Of a stretch of DNA of 31,433 nt, positions 29,917-31,433 are shown piece by piece; within the stretch, counting starts at the first letter, position 1; each line of letters starts with the position of its first letter. This DNA comes from a virus, in IMG/VR virus record IMGVR_UViG_3300025168_016087, positions 1 through 31,433 of that record, one strand, 5' to 3'. Under the pieces are notes generated by a model. That model saw nothing but the letters and a program-made list of their open reading frames with translations, ran no database searches and was not told the origin of the DNA. The translations under genes and the position numbers were made by a program.

Positions 29917-31279
29917 AGAGTACCTAAGAAAAGTAATACCTTTTCTTTCTAAAGATTATTTTCATAATAATGAACACAAAGAAGTATTTGAATTAATTAG
30001 TGGATTTGTAAAAAAGTATAATAAAAGTCCAACATTAGATTCACTTGAAATAAGTTTACAAGACTTAACATTACCTGAAAATTTATTCAAAGATTGTTCA
30101 GATTTGATTAAGAATCTGAAACAAGATACTACCGAGAACATAGAATGGCTTACCGAAAGAACTGAATCCTTTTGTAAAGATAAAGCCGTATACAACGCTA
30201 TATTAAGGTCTATATCAATTATAGACGGCAAAGATAAACAATTATCTAAAGAAGGTATACCAGACATATTACAAGAAGCATTATCTACTTGCTTCGATTC
30301 ATCTGTAGGTCATGATTATATAGATGATGCAGAATCAAGATTTGATTTCTATAATCACAAAGAAGATAAGATACCATTTGATCTTGAATACTTTAACAAG
30401 ATAACTGATGGTGGTTTACCAAATAAAACACTCAATGTAATAATGGCAGGTACGGGTGTTGGTAAATCTATGTTTATGTGTCATATGGCTTCTAACTGTC
30501 TCACACAAGGTAAGAATGTCTTATACATTACAATGGAGATGGCCGAAGAAAGAATAGCAGAAAGGATAGATGCTAATTGTTTAAATTTGAATATAAAGCA
30601 GATTAAAGATCTACCCAAGACTATGTTTAATAACAGAATAAACAAGTATGCTGAAAAGACAAATGGAAAGCTGATAGTTAAAGAGTATCCAACTGCATCA
30701 GCTCATACAGGACACTTTAAATCACTTCTAAATGAATTAAATCTGAAGAGAGAATTTAAACCTGATATTATATTTATTGACTATTTGAATATATGTGCTT
30801 CTTCAAGATTTAAACCTGGTTCAAATGTAAATTCTTATACATATATAAAAGCGATAGCTGAAGAATTAAGAGGTCTTGCTGTAGAATATAGTTTGCCTGT
30901 TGTGTCAGCTACACAGACTACGCGTTCCGGATACGCCAGCACTGATGTAGACTTGACCGACACATCCGAATCATTCGGGTTACCCGCTACTGCAGATTTT
31001 ATGTTTGCTCTAATGAGTAATGAAGATTTGGAACAAATGAATCAACTCATGGTCAAACAATTAAAGAATCGTTATAATGACCCAACGCTATTCAAAAGAT
31101 TTGTTATTGGTGTTGACAGAGAGAAGATGAGATTATATGATGTAGAGAATGCAGCACAAAGTAACATAGTTGATTCCGGAGTAGAATTAGACGATAATAA
31201 ATCGACAGATATGAGTTTTAAAAAGCTATTCGATACGAGTGGAAATAATCAGCCAGATTATTCAGGCATAAAACTATGA
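29870..31279 (+). CDS. 41: Replicative DNA helicase gp41 (DnaB-like)
   Basis: The ATG at 29870 follows GGAG and gives 469 residues, close to T4 gp41 (475). An earlier in-frame ATG (29852) lacks this site. The N-terminal helical domain contains FLSKDYFHNNEHKEVFELI. The RecA-type core has Walker A GTGVGKS near 194, then ITMEMAEERIAERID and Walker B IIFIDYLNICAS near 300. Conserved ATQTTRSGY forms the motif H4 region. gp41 is the hexameric 5'-3' helicase and works with the primase. The next gene follows after 7 bases. Confidence 0.93.
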   Translation: MNSIELTILTNLVHNEEYLRKVIPFLSKDYFHNNEHKEVFELISGFVKKYNKSPTLDSLEISLQDLTLPENLFKDCSDLIKNLKQDTTENIEWLTERTESFCKDKAVYNAILRSISIIDGKDKQLSKEGIPDILQEALSTCFDSSVGHDYIDDAESRFDFYNHKEDKIPFDLEYFNKITDGGLPNKTLNVIMAGTGVGKSMFMCHMASNCLTQGKNVLYITMEMAEERIAERIDANCLNLNIKQIKDLPKTMFNNRINKYAEKTNGKLIVKEYPTASAHTGHFKSLLNELNLKREFKPDIIFIDYLNICASSRFKPGSNVNSYTYIKAIAEELRGLAVEYSLPVVSATQTTRSGYASTDVDLTDTSESFGLPATADFMFALMSNEDLEQMNQLMVKQLKNRYNDPTLFKRFVIGVDREKMRLYDVENAAQSNIVDSGVELDDNKSTDMSFKKLFDTSGNNQPDYSGIKL

Positions 31280-31286
31280 GGGAGAT

Positions 31287-31433
31287 ATGTATTTAACTAA
31301 AGATATTAACAATCTATTAGATTCTAATAAGAGTTTATTTACTGATAAACATCTAACTTATAGAACTGTTCAAATGAGATTAAATAAACTTTTTAAGAAA
31401 AAATACAATGTAGTGTTCAAAGTAGAGAAGTAT
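31287..31433 (+). CDS. N-terminal part of an unidentified protein (truncated by window edge)
   Basis: The ATG at 31287 follows GGGAG after the gp41 stop. The 49 visible residues read MYLTKDINNLLDSNKSLFTD and continue with a basic stretch (MRLNKLFKKKYNVVFKVEKY) to the edge. It is not recognisably the T4 primase gp61 N terminus, which has a zinc-ribbon. Possibly a small protein of the replication region. No family is recognised. Confidence 0.55.
   Translation, partial: MYLTKDINNLLDSNKSLFTDKHLTYRTVQMRLNKLFKKKYNVVFKVEKY

Overview
This window is a piece of an AT-rich, T4-like myovirus genome, most likely from a marine phage of the cyanophage/pelagiphage type. The evidence is the T4 replication core in the usual order: sliding clamp gp45, clamp loader gp44 and gp62, RegA, DNA polymerase gp43, recombinase UvsX and helicase gp41. 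An Hsp20-type chaperone follows regA, as is familiar in marine T4-like phages. No photosynthesis gene is present, so the sequence does not decide between a cyanobacterial host and a heterotroph such as SAR11. That assignment is inference.

Layout. (1) Positions 1-449 hold the end of one gene and two tiny membrane-protein genes on the plus strand. (2) Positions 473-2263 are a compact minus-strand operon: a DUF1353 protein, an A-type iron-sulfur carrier (IscA-like), and four small exported or membrane proteins. A T4-late-type TATAAATA box lies at its head, back to back with a sigma70-like plus-strand promoter. (3) Positions 2314-3892 hold a DUF932 protein and an LPP20-like lipoprotein, separated by a strong intrinsic terminator whose loop contains the DUF932 stop codon. 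(4) Positions 3889-20050 are an unbroken run of 17 overlapping or nearly touching plus-strand genes for sugar-nucleotide remodelling and glycosyl transfer. (5) Positions 20089-31433 are the replication module. It carries extra small genes and a minus-strand island (23916-25939) of seven small genes, mostly membrane or exported, including one with a canonical EF-hand loop.

How the sugar genes may work together. Gmd and Fcl should make GDP-L-fucose, and a GT10 fucosyltransferase lies 3 genes downstream. A ColD-like dehydratase (catalytic Lys replaced by His) can act on the Gmd product to give a 3,6-dideoxyhexose. Further on are an RfbH/E1-type 3-dehydrase (also His for Lys, with iron-sulfur cysteines), an acetolactate-synthase-like ThDP enzyme, an RmlB-like 4,6-dehydratase and two more SDR reductases/epimerases. 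This set resembles the logic of CDP-linked 3,6-dideoxy and branched-chain (yersiniose-like) sugar pathways. At least five further predicted glycosyltransferases accompany them. No nucleotidyltransferase is visible, so activated GDP-mannose and NDP-glucose would come from the host. The product may decorate the virion, the host surface or another target; the sequence does not say which.

Expression. Four plus-strand sigma70-like promoters with exactly 17-nt spacers precede the DUF932, gp45, glycine-zipper and uvsX genes. Two intrinsic terminators are visible, after DUF932 and after regA. Every stretch longer than about 75 bases is accounted for by a gene; no tRNA, CRISPR array or insertion sequence was seen.
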